This document shows, piece by piece, positions 38,310 to 47,224 of a stretch of DNA of 64,000 bases. Positions within the stretch are counted from its first letter, which is position 1. Each line of letters begins with the position of its first letter. The translations under genes and the position numbers were made by a program. Below the pieces are notes generated by a model. That model ran no database searches, was not told the DNA's origin, and was given only the letters and a program-made list of their open reading frames with translations. Source of the stretch: Solibacillus merdavium (GTDB lineage: Bacteria; Bacillota; Bacilli; Bacillales_A; Planococcaceae); the NCBI RefSeq assembly GCF_014836935.1, contig NZ_JACSPW010000009.1:62001-126000 (forward strand), in the 5' to 3' direction.

Positions 38310-38350
38310 AGCTTGGTGGGTGCAGCACCGCATTAACCAAGCTCTTTTTT
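38310..38350 (+). terminator. Bidirectional intrinsic terminator
   Basis: AGCTTGGT / ACCAAGCT with T-runs on both strands between the M50-like gene and queE. Confidence 0.8.
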
Positions 38351-38360
38351 TCTTTTAATT

Positions 38361-39089
38361 CTATACGCCTCTTTTATTTCCCCAGATTAGGGTATGCAGT
38401 TGCGGTAATACCTTCACATTTTTTAATTCTGTATCCATCATAACTTTATGGATTAACCTTTGATAATTTTCCAATAAACGCTTAACCAATTCAGAATTAT
38501 CCTTTGAATTAATATCATCATTTCCAACCTGAAGATAAAAATTGATACTCGGAAATTGAAGATGTACTTGTTTTGCATAAGCATAATCCTCTTGATTAAA
38601 GACCACAATTTTGAGAGAAATATGCTGATTGTTGTTTCTCTCTCTAAGTTTCTCAAAAATATATGAGAGCATAGAAAAGTCGGTCGTCATGCCAGAACTT
38701 GGGGGCTTAGGTGAAATGGTTAATTCATCAATTTGATACAACCAGTCTTGCCACTTGCTTCCCTGGGTCTCCACGCCAATCTTTATATGATTCTCTTTTA
38801 AAACTCTAACAAGCGATTCCAGATTACGAAGAAGGGCTGGATTTCCCCCTGAAATTGTGACGAATGAAAAGCTGTTGCCTCCAAGGCGTTTTAACTCTGA
38901 CCAAATCTCTTCTGCTGTCATTTGTACGATAAGATGTTTGCCACTACCATCCCATGTAAATGATGAGTCACACCAGGAACAAGAATAATCACACCCAGCT
39001 GTGCGTACAAACATTGTCTTCTGACCTACTACCATTCCTTCCCCTTGAATCGTCGGACCAAAAATCTCTATAACAGGAACTTTATTCAA
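38361..39089 (-). CDS. queE: 7-carboxy-7-deazaguanine synthase
   Basis: 242 residues from a TTG at 39089, overlapping queD by eight bases; B. subtilis QueE is 243. Radical SAM enzyme with the C-x3-C-x2-C cluster motif CDYSCSWCDS (about 31-40). Converts 6-carboxytetrahydropterin to CDG, the third step of queuosine synthesis. GEG and GGNPAL (about 85) follow the family. Cotranscribed with queD behind the preQ1 riboswitch. Confidence 0.93.
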   Translation of the reverse strand: MNKVPVIEIFGPTIQGEGMVVGQKTMFVRTAGCDYSCSWCDSSFTWDGSGKHLIVQMTAEEIWSELKRLGGNSFSFVTISGGNPALLRNLESLVRVLKENHIKIGVETQGSKWQDWLYQIDELTISPKPPSSGMTTDFSMLSYIFEKLRERNNNQHISLKIVVFNQEDYAYAKQVHLQFPSINFYLQVGNDDINSKDNSELVKRLLENYQRLIHKVMMDTELKNVKVLPQLHTLIWGNKRGV

Positions 39090-39555
39090 ATTCCATCCAC
39101 TCCCTTCTCGCTTCAGCATAGCTTGTAGGAGTTTCATATAACTTAATAAATTCTACTCGTGCCCCATTAAATGTTTGTTCATCAAGCAAGGCTTCATTCA
39201 ATTTTTCAAAGATCCAGACAACAATATTTTCTGCCGTCGTGTTCATCGGTGGTAGAGTCTCGTTTAAATAGTGATGATCTAAATATATCTCTATTTTTTG
39301 TTTCCAAATCTCCTTGATGTCACCAAAATCAAGCACGAGACCACGTTCATCTGGATAACCACTTAACCCTAAGACTGCACGATATGTATGACCATGTAGG
39401 TTTTTACATTTGCCCTCATAGTTATGTAAATGATGAGCCGCATCAAAGGTAAATTCTTTACTGATGAGAACACGTTTTGAATGATACTTTAATTGATTTC
39501 TTTGAATATCTTCATCGACTTTTTGTAGTTTCTCAACAATTCTAAAGTTAGACAT
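39082..39555 (-). CDS. queD: 6-carboxy-5,6,7,8-tetrahydropterin synthase
   Basis: 157 residues. Zinc histidines in FDAAHHL (about 39-41) and HGHTY (about 55-57), catalytic cysteine in CKNLHGH (about 49), and the DHHYLNE and PTSYAEA segments of the QueD family. Converts 7,8-dihydroneopterin triphosphate to CPH4. In B. subtilis queC stands in front of queD; here the riboswitch leads directly into queD, so queC and queF must be elsewhere. Confidence 0.94.
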   Translation of the reverse strand: MSNFRIVEKLQKVDEDIQRNQLKYHSKRVLISKEFTFDAAHHLHNYEGKCKNLHGHTYRAVLGLSGYPDERGLVLDFGDIKEIWKQKIEIYLDHHYLNETLPPMNTTAENIVVWIFEKLNEALLDEQTFNGARVEFIKLYETPTSYAEARREWMEFE

Positions 39556-39639
39556 TTAATAAGATTCCTCCCTGAAAATTTTCCCGACAACTTTCAAGAG
39601 AGGCCTTGTCATTCATCCTATTAAAACATATGTATAAAT

Positions 39640-39722
39640 AAAAAAAAGCCACGTCCTTTATGGACATGGCAAGTTGTCATGTATCCATAGTTTTTTATAG
39701 AGGGTATAAGCTATGAACCTCT
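39640..39722 (-). promoter_or_regulatory. preQ1-I riboswitch with terminator
   Basis: Minus strand: AGAGGTTCATAGCTTATACC then CTCTATAAAAAACTA, the preQ1-I aptamer (39722-39688), followed by the terminator GCCATGTCC / GGACGTGGC and eight T (39670-39640). PreQ1 binding would stop queDE transcription. Confidence 0.95.
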
Positions 39723-39755
39723 CCCGTTCAATTCCGGGTATTCTTTTATAAGAAT

Positions 39756-39784
39756 ATAATATACAAAGTATTAGAAAATTTCAA
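39756..39784 (-). promoter_or_regulatory. Promoter of the queDE riboswitch transcript
   Basis: TTGAAA, 17 bases, TATTAT on the minus strand, some 30 bases before the aptamer. Confidence 0.55.
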
Positions 39785-40297
39785 ATTTATTATTTCACTA
39801 AAAATACCCAATGTCATTTTTACTCCATACTTTCTAATAATTTATCGTACTTAAGGTATTAGCTTATCTTTCTGTTATTCCCTTCAAAAGAAACCTATGG
39901 GAAAACAAAGCAATTTTTTTGTTGATACTTATTGTAAAACCCAGATGAAAAGTTAATATATTAAAAAAGATAGCCGAGACTATATGGTAAAAGCTATACT
40001 TTTTCAATCTTAATATTACTATTTTAAAAAAATATTTTAATAATATCATATGACTTTAATACAATTACTCCTCACTTTACTCGGGTGAAGATATTCTAAT
40101 TTTAATGCATAAAGTTCTACTTTTTTATTAAATTCCTAGGCAGATAGATTTAACATATTTTTGAAGAAATGATACTAATTATCAATATTTTAAAATATTT
40201 AAAATTTTCGATATTCGAATTGATTCCCTTGTGATAAATTGGAAATATCATACTAGACTGAAAAGTATGACAATTAAGAGTGAAGGGGAAATGAGAT
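39785..40297. other. Non-coding region queD/subtilase
   Basis: About 510 bases, AT rich. It must contain the subtilase promoter; I cannot place it with confidence. AAGGGG at about 40283 is the ribosome site of the subtilase gene. Confidence 0.4.
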
Positions 40298-43200
40298 TTG
40301 AATAATTTTAAATTTACGAAGTTCTTTAGTAGTATTCTAGCTATCGTTATGGTGCTGTCTTTATTGATGCCATTCTCGAGTGCAAATGCTGAAGAACTGA
40401 AATCATTCAAGCAGAATAGTCAAAGTGAAAGTATGATTCAACTAAAGGCGGCTATTGCTGAACAGCTAAGCTTGTCTAAGGATGGTCCAACTCTTCACGA
40501 AAGCTTACAAAGTGTATCTGGCAATCAGGATATTGCAGTCATTGTTCATTTATCTGAAAAGCCTGTTGCACTAGAGCAAGGGATGAGCCAAGTTAAAGGC
40601 AAAAAATTCTCCAATGCTAGAGCAAATGAAGTTCGTTCAAATGTAAAAGCTCAGCAAGCAAAAGTAAAAAAAGAGTTAGCTATTAAAAAAGTACAGATGA
40701 CTCAAGGGTATACGTTTGATACAGTTTTAAACGGTTTTGCAGCAACTATTAAAGCAAATGATCTTCCGAAACTGCTTTCAGTAGACGGAATCACACTAAT
40801 TGAGCCTGATGCAACGGTTTATGCATCAGAAGATCAAAATATGAAATCATCGGAGCTTATTAAAGAAGAAACATTAGAAGCTTATATGAATACAAGTAAT
40901 TCCTTCCTTGGCATCGAACAGCTATGGAACGAAGGTATTGAAGGACAAGGAGTTAAAGTAGCAGTACTAGATACGGGTATTGATGCAGATCACCCGGAAT
41001 TTGCCGGAATTTATAAAGGTGGTAAAAACTTTATTCCCCACTCATCAACTTACAATAAGCCTCGTGCAGATGACGATGCATCGGAAACATTACCTTCAGA
41101 GCGCCCAGCTGGGACACCTGAATTTAATGCAAACGGTAGCTCGTTCTATACTTCTCACGGTACACATGTTGCTGGGACAATTGCAGCAATCGGAGCTAAC
41201 GAATTTGGCATCAAAGGAATTGCTCCAAAAATAGACCTTTATGCTTATCGAGTTCTTGGAGCATATGGTAGTGGCGCTACATCAGGTATTGTTAAAGCTA
41301 TCGAAACTGCCGTTTTAGAAGAAATGGATATTATCAATCTTTCACTTGGCGGCGGAGCTAACTCTGAAACGGATGCTGGTTCATTTGCAATTAACAACGC
41401 AATGATAGCGGGAACAATCGGAGTCATTGCAACAGGTAACTCTGGTCCAAATCGTGGAACAATGGGAACACCAGCAACTGCTCGTCTAGGGATTGCTGTT
41501 GGTAACACAACAAATCCAGAAACAATGTATAACGGAGAAGTTAATATTACAGTTGGTGATTACAACTTAACAAAACAGCTTCCATTAATGGGAACAACTT
41601 TTGGTAAAGATTTAGCAACACAGCTTCAAGGTGAATTCGACCTAGTTGCGATTCCTGGAAACGGAGAAGTAAAAGATTTTGAAGGAATTGATGTAGCTGG
41701 TAAAGTAGCATTAATATCTCGTGGCAATATTGCATTCGTTGATAAAATTGCAAATGCAAAGGCCAATGGTGCAATTGCAACAATTATTCATAACTTTGCC
41801 GGTGGATCGAATGCACCGGACATCTCAGGAACTTTCCTTGGTGATTCATTCGAATTCCTACCAACTTTTGATATGTCAGTAACAGATGGTAATGCAATCC
41901 GTGCTGCATTAGCAGGCGGAACTGGAAAAGTAAGTTTTGGTAATTTTGCTTCCACAACAACATCTGGAGATGATGTAAACTCTTCAAGTTCACGCGGGCC
42001 ATCTACACCGAACTTTGACATTAAACCAGATGTAACGGCGCCTGGAACAAATATTATGTCAACAATTCCGATGTACAAAGCAGATTTCCCTGATGCAGAT
42101 TACGCGGAAGCATATGCTCGTAAAACAGGAACTTCTATGGCAACACCACATATTGCAGGTATTGCTGCATTAATAAAGCAAGCAAATCCTAATTGGAGCG
42201 CCTTCGATGTAAAAGTAGCGCTTTCCAATACAGCAAAAGTTTTAGATAAAACAAAATATGATGTGTTTTCTCAAGGTGCGGGACGCGTAAATGCTTATGC
42301 AGCGGCTCATCCAGAAATTCTTGCATATGCACTTGATAACGCTATTTTAGATGGCACAGGTGCTGTTGTAGAAAATCTGAAAGGTACTGTTACTTTCGGT
42401 CCTCAATCACTGAAAGACGGTAATATTTCTGTAACGAAACAAGTTTTAGTAAAAGATATTAAAGGTAATGGCGGTAATTATAATGTTTCCGTTGATGTAA
42501 CGAAAACTTTCGGTGATGCAACGATTACAGTAGATCAGCCAACATTTAATTTAGCTGGTGAGCAGCTTTTAAATATTACATTAACCGCTTCACAAGCTGT
42601 GGCACCAAATGGCTCTGAAATCTTAGGTTTTATCCACATTAACGGTGGCGCTACAGAAGCTTCATTGCCATTCGCGGCTGACTTCGGCAGTGCAGCAACA
42701 ACGGAAATTAAAGATTTTAAAATTACGGAAACAGACTTATCGTTTAACGGTGATGGTGTGAAAGACTCAGCAGTACTTTCATTCACATTAACTGGAGATG
42801 TAACAACGAACTATATTGAGCTTTGGGATATTATGAATCCTGAAGGCGGAGAATATGGAGACGGGTATATTGGTTATCTTCATTCAGGTACTTCACTTGG
42901 AAAAGGTTCATATACACTGAATGTTGGCGGTCAGTATAAACCATGGGGCAGTGCACCTGCAACAACGATTCCAGATGGTCTATATACAATTGATTTCACA
43001 GGTCTTGCAGCTACTGGAGTAGTTTCGGATTACGTTGGACCAATTGTCGTGAAAACAACTAAACCGGAAATTACAGGTACAGCAGCTGAAGGTATCGTTA
43101 CTGGACAAGTAACAGATAAGTATATTGACTATAATGAAGAGTTATATTTATACGGATTAGATTACAACTTAAATGATAAATTAAAAGCTTCATATGTTGC

Positions 43201-44080
43201 GACTGTAAATGGTGAAGTACAAGCTCCGGTTTCTTTCGACTTAAATCAGGACGGTAGCTTCACATTCCCGGTAACAGCAGAAACGAACGCTGTAACAGTG
43301 GTAATTAATGATGCTGCAGGAAATGTTGGCGAAGCGATTATCTTTGAAAATGAAATCGTTGAACCGGTAAAAACACTTTCTGTTAACCCTACTCAACTAA
43401 GCTTAACAGCTGGCGAAACGGCACAGCTTACAGTAACAGAAACATCAACACCTGCTGCAGGTGATGCAACAGAAGAAGATGTAACCTCAAAAGCTACTTA
43501 TGTTGTTGCAGATGAAAATGTAGCAACAGTAGTTAATGGAGTAGTAACTGCAGTAGGAGAAGGTACGACAACAATTACTGCTTCATACGGTGAAAATGAA
43601 GTAACTGTAAATGTTACAGTTACAGCACCAGTTGTGGAGGTACCAGTCGTAACACTGGAAATTGACCAAACTCACGTTGAAACGAGCATCGGTAAAGAAG
43701 TGAACGTTACGATTACTGAAGTAACTACTTTAAACGGTGAAACGACAGAAAAAGATGTTACAAAGCTAGCGAATTACAAAGTTCAAAATGACAAGATTGC
43801 TACTGTAAAAGCCGGTACTGTAAAAGGTAAAGGCCAAGGTACTACATCTGTTACAGTAACTTATGGTGAACATACACTGACGTTCGATGTGACTGTTGTT
43901 AAGCCTGGCAATGGTAACGGCAACGGCAATGGCAATGGCAACGGCAACGGCAATGGCAACGGCAATGGCAACGGCAATGGCAACGGCAATGGCAATGGCA
44001 ATGGCAACGGCAATGGCAACGGCAACGGCAATGGCAATGGTCCTAAGCACAATAATGAATTTACCGAGTCTGAGCTATAA
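40298..44080 (+). CDS. Secreted S8 serine protease with Ig-like repeats and Gly-Asn tail
   Basis: 1260 residues, TTG start at 40298. Signal peptide (1-31, cut near SANA), I9-type propeptide (about 60-170), peptidase S8 domain with Asp225 (VAVLDTGID), His287 (SHGTHVAGT) and Ser613 (GTSMATPHIAG), and a PA insert (about 415-540) of the Vpr type. After the protease come an Fn3-like region (about 690-830), a further beta-rich part, and two BIG2-type Ig domains (about 1025-1115 and 1120-1200). It ends with 22 Gly-Asn dipeptides (1204-1247) and a short PKHNNEFTESEL tail. No LPxTG or transmembrane anchor is seen. Resembles B. subtilis Vpr plus extra C-terminal domains; probably a surface-associated or released protease. 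Confidence 0.92.
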   Translation: MNNFKFTKFFSSILAIVMVLSLLMPFSSANAEELKSFKQNSQSESMIQLKAAIAEQLSLSKDGPTLHESLQSVSGNQDIAVIVHLSEKPVALEQGMSQVKGKKFSNARANEVRSNVKAQQAKVKKELAIKKVQMTQGYTFDTVLNGFAATIKANDLPKLLSVDGITLIEPDATVYASEDQNMKSSELIKEETLEAYMNTSNSFLGIEQLWNEGIEGQGVKVAVLDTGIDADHPEFAGIYKGGKNFIPHSSTYNKPRADDDASETLPSERPAGTPEFNANGSSFYTSHGTHVAGTIAAIGANEFGIKGIAPKIDLYAYRVLGAYGSGATSGIVKAIETAVLEEMDIINLSLGGGANSETDAGSFAINNAMIAGTIGVIATGNSGPNRGTMGTPATARLGIAVGNTTNPETMYNGEVNITVGDYNLTKQLPLMGTTFGKDLATQLQGEFDLVAIPGNGEVKDFEGIDVAGKVALISRGNIAFVDKIANAKANGAIATIIHNFAGGSNAPDISGTFLGDSFEFLPTFDMSVTDGNAIRAALAGGTGKVSFGNFASTTTSGDDVNSSSSRGPSTPNFDIKPDVTAPGTNIMSTIPMYKADFPDADYAEAYARKTGTSMATPHIAGIAALIKQANPNWSAFDVKVALSNTAKVLDKTKYDVFSQGAGRVNAYAAAHPEILAYALDNAILDGTGAVVENLKGTVTFGPQSLKDGNISVTKQVLVKDIKGNGGNYNVSVDVTKTFGDATITVDQPTFNLAGEQLLNITLTASQAVAPNGSEILGFIHINGGATEASLPFAADFGSAATTEIKDFKITETDLSFNGDGVKDSAVLSFTLTGDVTTNYIELWDIMNPEGGEYGDGYIGYLHSGTSLGKGSYTLNVGGQYKPWGSAPATTIPDGLYTIDFTGLAATGVVSDYVGPIVVKTTKPEITGTAAEGIVTGQVTDKYIDYNEELYLYGLDYNLNDKLKASYVATVNGEVQAPVSFDLNQDGSFTFPVTAETNAVTVVINDAAGNVGEAIIFENEIVEPVKTLSVNPTQLSLTAGETAQLTVTETSTPAAGDATEEDVTSKATYVVADENVATVVNGVVTAVGEGTTTITASYGENEVTVNVTVTAPVVEVPVVTLEIDQTHVETSIGKEVNVTITEVTTLNGETTEKDVTKLANYKVQNDKIATVKAGTVKGKGQGTTSVTVTYGEHTLTFDVTVVKPGNGNGNGNGNGNGNGNGNGNGNGNGNGNGNGNGNGNGNGNGNGNGPKHNNEFTESEL
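43907..44038 (+). repeat. Hexanucleotide tandem repeat GGCAAY encoding (Gly-Asn)22
   Basis: 132 bases of in-frame six-base units, mostly GGCAAC and GGCAAT in no fixed order. Such a tract can gain or lose units by slippage without breaking the frame. Confidence 0.95.
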
Positions 44081-44096
44081 TTAATTTTAGTTAAAC

Positions 44097-44132
44097 AAAA
44101 AGAGAAATTGCACAGTGCAATTTCTCTTTTTT
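44097..44132 (+). terminator. Bidirectional terminator after the subtilase gene
   Basis: AAAGAGAAATTGCA / TGCAATTTCTCTTT with a three-base loop and T-run. Confidence 0.88.
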
Positions 44133-44153
44133 ACTTATATATTTATCTTAGAC

Positions 44154-45422
44154 CTACCTTATTACCATTTCTTCTTTCTTATTAAACTCTTCATTTTCCA
44201 AGTTTACTTTTTCAGGCTTTACAACGAATATACTAATTAAAGTTGCAAGCGTGAACAAAGCCATAATTACGTATAATACCATGTCATAGGATTGTGTCTT
44301 TTCCAGAATAAATGCACTTAGCTGGTTCCCTGACAATCCTGCAAATGCCCAAGCTGATAAGGCTAATCCATGCACAGTTGAAATACTGTCTAAACCAAAA
44401 CGGTCAGATAACAGTGGCGGTAAAGATGAGAACCCACCACCATAACCTGCATTTACGATACACAGTAAGGCAATAATAAGAATTGCCATAGAATTATTAA
44501 TCCCATTAAACACAACCGTACATAAAATAATCCCAATGGAAGAAATGAATATAATTTTATAGATGGAGTTACGATCTTTTAAACGGTCACCCCATGAAGA
44601 GAAAGCAATTCTTCCACCTGCATTGAAAATAGCTGTTAATGAACTAACTAAACCAATTGCTCCAAATCCAATGAATGCTAAGATACCTTTTTCTTGTGAA
44701 ATTAATGCTAAGCCGCATGTAATATTGATATAGAACATCAACCAAATACCGATAAACGTTTTATTCGTTAATACTTTTCTATAACTAAAGCTTTGCATTT
44801 GTATACTTTCTTCTTCATATCCTGCTGGTTTCTTTAAAATTAAGTGTCCAATAATCATCATTACTAAATAGATTCCTGCCAAAACGTAAAACATTGTATA
44901 GATATTTGTTGGATTTACTAAAATCCCCTCATTGTTTCTTTCACCAAGTAACCTTTCCATTAACGGACTAGCAATGACCTTTGCTAAACCAAAACCGGCA
45001 ACAGCAAGACCAGTCGCCAATCCTTTTTGCTCTTTAAACCAAAGCATCAGGGTTTTTACTGGTGTTAAATAGCCTATTCCAAGTCCAATCCCCATAACAA
45101 ATCCATAAGAAATATAAATACCAATTAATGACTTTTGATAAATAAAAAAACCTGTTGCAGCCATCCCAACGACAAAAAATGTGGCCGCAAGCAATGACGA
45201 CTTATGAATATCTCTTTCAACAAATTTTCCTCCAAAGGCCGCAGACATTCCCAAAACAAAAATGGCTATGCTGAATGCCCATTCCACTTCACCAACAGAA
45301 TTTCCAATGTAAGAGGCAATATCTGCCTTGAACAATGACCAGCAGTATACCGTACCAATACTACAGTGAATCAATAAAGCTGGAATTACAGCACGCATCC
45401 ACTTATTTTCAAACTTCTCCAC
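44154..45422 (-). CDS. MFS transporter, oxalate/formate antiporter-like (OFA family)
   Basis: 422 residues from the GTG at 45422 (AAGGAG eight bases upstream). Twelve hydrophobic segments. The N-terminal helix HCSIGTVYCWSLFKADIA and the SYGFVMGIGLGIGYLTPVKTLMLWF segment (quoted as GIGLGIGYLTPVKTLMLWF, about 130-148) are OFA-family marks, as in YhjX/OxlT. Likely a monocarboxylate or dicarboxylate transporter; substrate unknown. Monocistronic. Confidence 0.82.
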   Translation of the reverse strand: MEKFENKWMRAVIPALLIHCSIGTVYCWSLFKADIASYIGNSVGEVEWAFSIAIFVLGMSAAFGGKFVERDIHKSSLLAATFFVVGMAATGFFIYQKSLIGIYISYGFVMGIGLGIGYLTPVKTLMLWFKEQKGLATGLAVAGFGLAKVIASPLMERLLGERNNEGILVNPTNIYTMFYVLAGIYLVMMIIGHLILKKPAGYEEESIQMQSFSYRKVLTNKTFIGIWLMFYINITCGLALISQEKGILAFIGFGAIGLVSSLTAIFNAGGRIAFSSWGDRLKDRNSIYKIIFISSIGIILCTVVFNGINNSMAILIIALLCIVNAGYGGGFSSLPPLLSDRFGLDSISTVHGLALSAWAFAGLSGNQLSAFILEKTQSYDMVLYVIMALFTLATLISIFVVKPEKVNLENEEFNKKEEMVIR

Positions 45423-45467
45423 AATAAAAACTCCTTCATTATCCCAACAACCTAAAAACACGAACAT

Positions 45468-45750
45468 TAAAAACTAAATTATATTATACATTCGTGTTTC
45501 GTTTAAAAATATCGTTATAATAATTAGTTTTTAGGATAAATGTTATTTAATTACGAAAATTAATAAAATGATTATATAACATCTTTACACATAAATGAAT
45601 AGTAATTGTTATATTAAAAACATTTTTTCTAAGAAAATTTAGAAAAGTCACTTTAAATACTCTTTTTTATTCGCAATAAAAAACAGCCTAATTATATTAA
45701 TTAGACTGTTAAGAAGTGTTTTAAGAAGTTCCATTATTTGAAGTACCACT
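45468..45750. other. Non-coding AT-rich region with DUF4230 terminator
   Basis: Contains the intrinsic terminator of the DUF4230 gene on the minus strand at 45710-45677 (AACAGTCTAATTA / TAATTAGGCTGTT, then TTTTTT). Nothing else recognised. Confidence 0.7.
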
Positions 45751-46494
45751 TTAATTAAACGTTATTTTCACAGTATAGCCTAGGTTGCTAAAGAAACCCT
45801 TGAGAACTTTCTCCGCACTTTTTTCTGCTGATTCTAATAAGCCTATTTCAATAGCCTTATCTTTAATCTCCTTCTGCGCTATTGCTGCAAGGTCAAATCC
45901 TTCATTCCATTTTACTTCTCCACGAAATAGTCCTTCGTCAGAGAAAGTTTTAACTTGATCCATCTGGATTGCTGGATCATGTATAAGCGTTGCCCGTGGC
46001 AGAACGATTTCTAACTCTTTTTTATCATCATTCACCTTTATATCGTCTGAAGTTATACCTTTAAGATCCACTCCTGCAATGACTGTAGCAGGAACAATTA
46101 ATAACAGCTCTCTCTTTGTACCTGGCAAATTGATAGCAATGTTATTTCCGAAGAGCTTATTATCCTCTTCCTCAATAGTTACTGTTACATGAGCTTCAGC
46201 AGTTGCAAGCGTTGCTAATTCCTGGACTTGTTCTATAAACACTGTACTTTCATTTTTAAATGTACTTCCAAAAAACAACCAAGTACTTCCAAACGTGAGG
46301 GCTATGAGTAGCAATGCAATCAAGAACAACTTTAATCCCCAAAATTTAAATAGGATCTTAAATAATGTTCCTGAAATATTGGTGTTTCCTCTATTTTGCC
46401 CTACAACGGCAGTAGCTGCACTTTCTTCATCGCCCTTTTTTAGTTCCTCTAATACTCGCTCAATTTGTATTAATGCTTCATCTTTTTTACTCAT
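45751..46494 (-). CDS. DUF4230 membrane-anchored protein
   Basis: 247 residues. A polar N-terminus of about 50 residues, one membrane helix (about 50-70, FWGLKLFLIALLLIALTFG), then an extracytoplasmic beta-rich domain containing ELATLATAEAHVTVT and LLLIVPATVIAGVDL, the DUF4230 core. Function unknown. Preceded by GGGGGAAA at about 46503. Divergent from the small ORF at 46568. Confidence 0.75.
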   Translation of the reverse strand: MSKKDEALIQIERVLEELKKGDEESAATAVVGQNRGNTNISGTLFKILFKFWGLKLFLIALLLIALTFGSTWLFFGSTFKNESTVFIEQVQELATLATAEAHVTVTIEEEDNKLFGNNIAINLPGTKRELLLIVPATVIAGVDLKGITSDDIKVNDDKKELEIVLPRATLIHDPAIQMDQVKTFSDEGLFRGEVKWNEGFDLAAIAQKEIKDKAIEIGLLESAEKSAEKVLKGFFSNLGYTVKITFN

Positions 46495-46567
46495 AGCATT
46501 TCCCCCTACTCTTTTACCCTAATGATGTATGTATAGTAATCTCATATTTTTAAGGTAGGTGAATTTT

Positions 46568-46690
46568 ATGAGTTTAGCAAGTTATATCCATAAAATCCAT
46601 TCAAATCCTATAAAGGCTGAAAAACATAGGCTTATACACAGAATACATAATTATTTAAGATTTCACAGATTACTATGCTATATTAAATAA
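46568..46690 (+). CDS. Candidate 40-aa basic, histidine-rich peptide
   Basis: ATG at 46568 with GGTAGGTGA six bases upstream; product begins MSLASYIHKIHSNPIKAEKH and has six histidines and nine Lys/Arg. Not a family I know. The good ribosome site is the main support. It precedes the candidate small RNA by about 25 bases. Confidence 0.35.
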   Translation: MSLASYIHKIHSNPIKAEKHRLIHRIHNYLRFHRLLCYIK

Positions 46691-46712
46691 GTAGAAAAAT
46701 TACTAATAATTG

Positions 46713-46836
46713 TTGACACTGAAAATGTTAATTTATGATAGCCAAATAAGCATTATTGGGTGCCAAACCCATTAGAGTTCTTCAGGAACAAAGAATTCTA
46801 CCGCAGCATCTCCTTGTGAGATGCTGCATTTTTTTT
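46713..46836 (+). ncRNA. Candidate orphan small RNA with promoter and terminator
   Basis: TTGACA at 46713, 17-base spacer and a -10-like TGATAG at 46736, then about 90 bases of structured sequence (TGGGT-gccaa-ACCCA hairpin, GTTC-ttca-GGAAC hairpin) ending in GCAGCATCT / AGATGCTGC and eight T. No plus-strand gene follows, so it is not a leader of a neighbouring coding region. Confidence 0.5.
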
Positions 46837-46943
46837 TCGCAAGAATTTCTTATAGCTATCAATAAAGTAGGTTAATGACATACATATTCCCGGGTGCTAA
46901 TCTCCAAGTTAATCAGTCTATAAAAACGAGGTTAGGAAAAACC

Positions 46944-46986
46944 AAAAAACACCATTTTTCTCAAAGAGAAAAATGGTGTTTTTTTA
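46944..46986 (-). terminator. Strong bidirectional hairpin downstream of the symporter operon
   Basis: Sixteen-bp arms AAACACCATTTTTCTC with complement, three-base loop and T-runs on both strands; the natural end of the actP-like transcript. Confidence 0.8.
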
Positions 46987-46993
46987 CTGTCAT

Positions 46994-47100
46994 AAAATTG
47001 ATTTCCATTCCAGAGACGCTTTTCACGGGTGTGGCCTAAGCCTGTAATCTCAGGCCTCACGGTATTCCCGTAGGAGTCCCCCTTCATTCCAATCAATTTC
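46994..47100 (-). repeat. Palindromic intergenic repeat of the type common in Bacillales
   Basis: About 107 bases bounded by AAATTGATT and AATCAATTT, with inner pairs GCCTGTAATCTCAGGC and GGAATG / CATTCC and the module GGGGGACTCCTACGGGAATA on the minus strand. I know this general motif (ending in GGAAATCAA) as a high-copy intergenic element of Bacillaceae/Planococcaceae. It is in the 3' region of the actP-like gene. Confidence 0.65.
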
Positions 47101-47224
47101 ATAAGATATCAGTTTCTTATTAAGAGATTTCGACTATTCTAATGGAATTTCCACTTCTGTCCTAGCCTCATTTTGAAATTCTAGCAATTCTGTACAAAAG
47201 GTGATGAACTGCCCCCCTCTGATT

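Noticed and set aside
39864-40410. Minus-strand frames of 61 and 86 codons between queD and the subtilase
   Set aside because: Low-complexity, AT-driven composition (Ile/Lys/Phe), no ribosome site; the second overlaps the start of the subtilase.
43766-44052. Minus-strand frames coding long Leu-Pro, Val-Ala or Ile-Ala repeats
   Set aside because: They are the complement of the GGCAAY tandem repeat in the subtilase gene and have no ribosome site or family resemblance.
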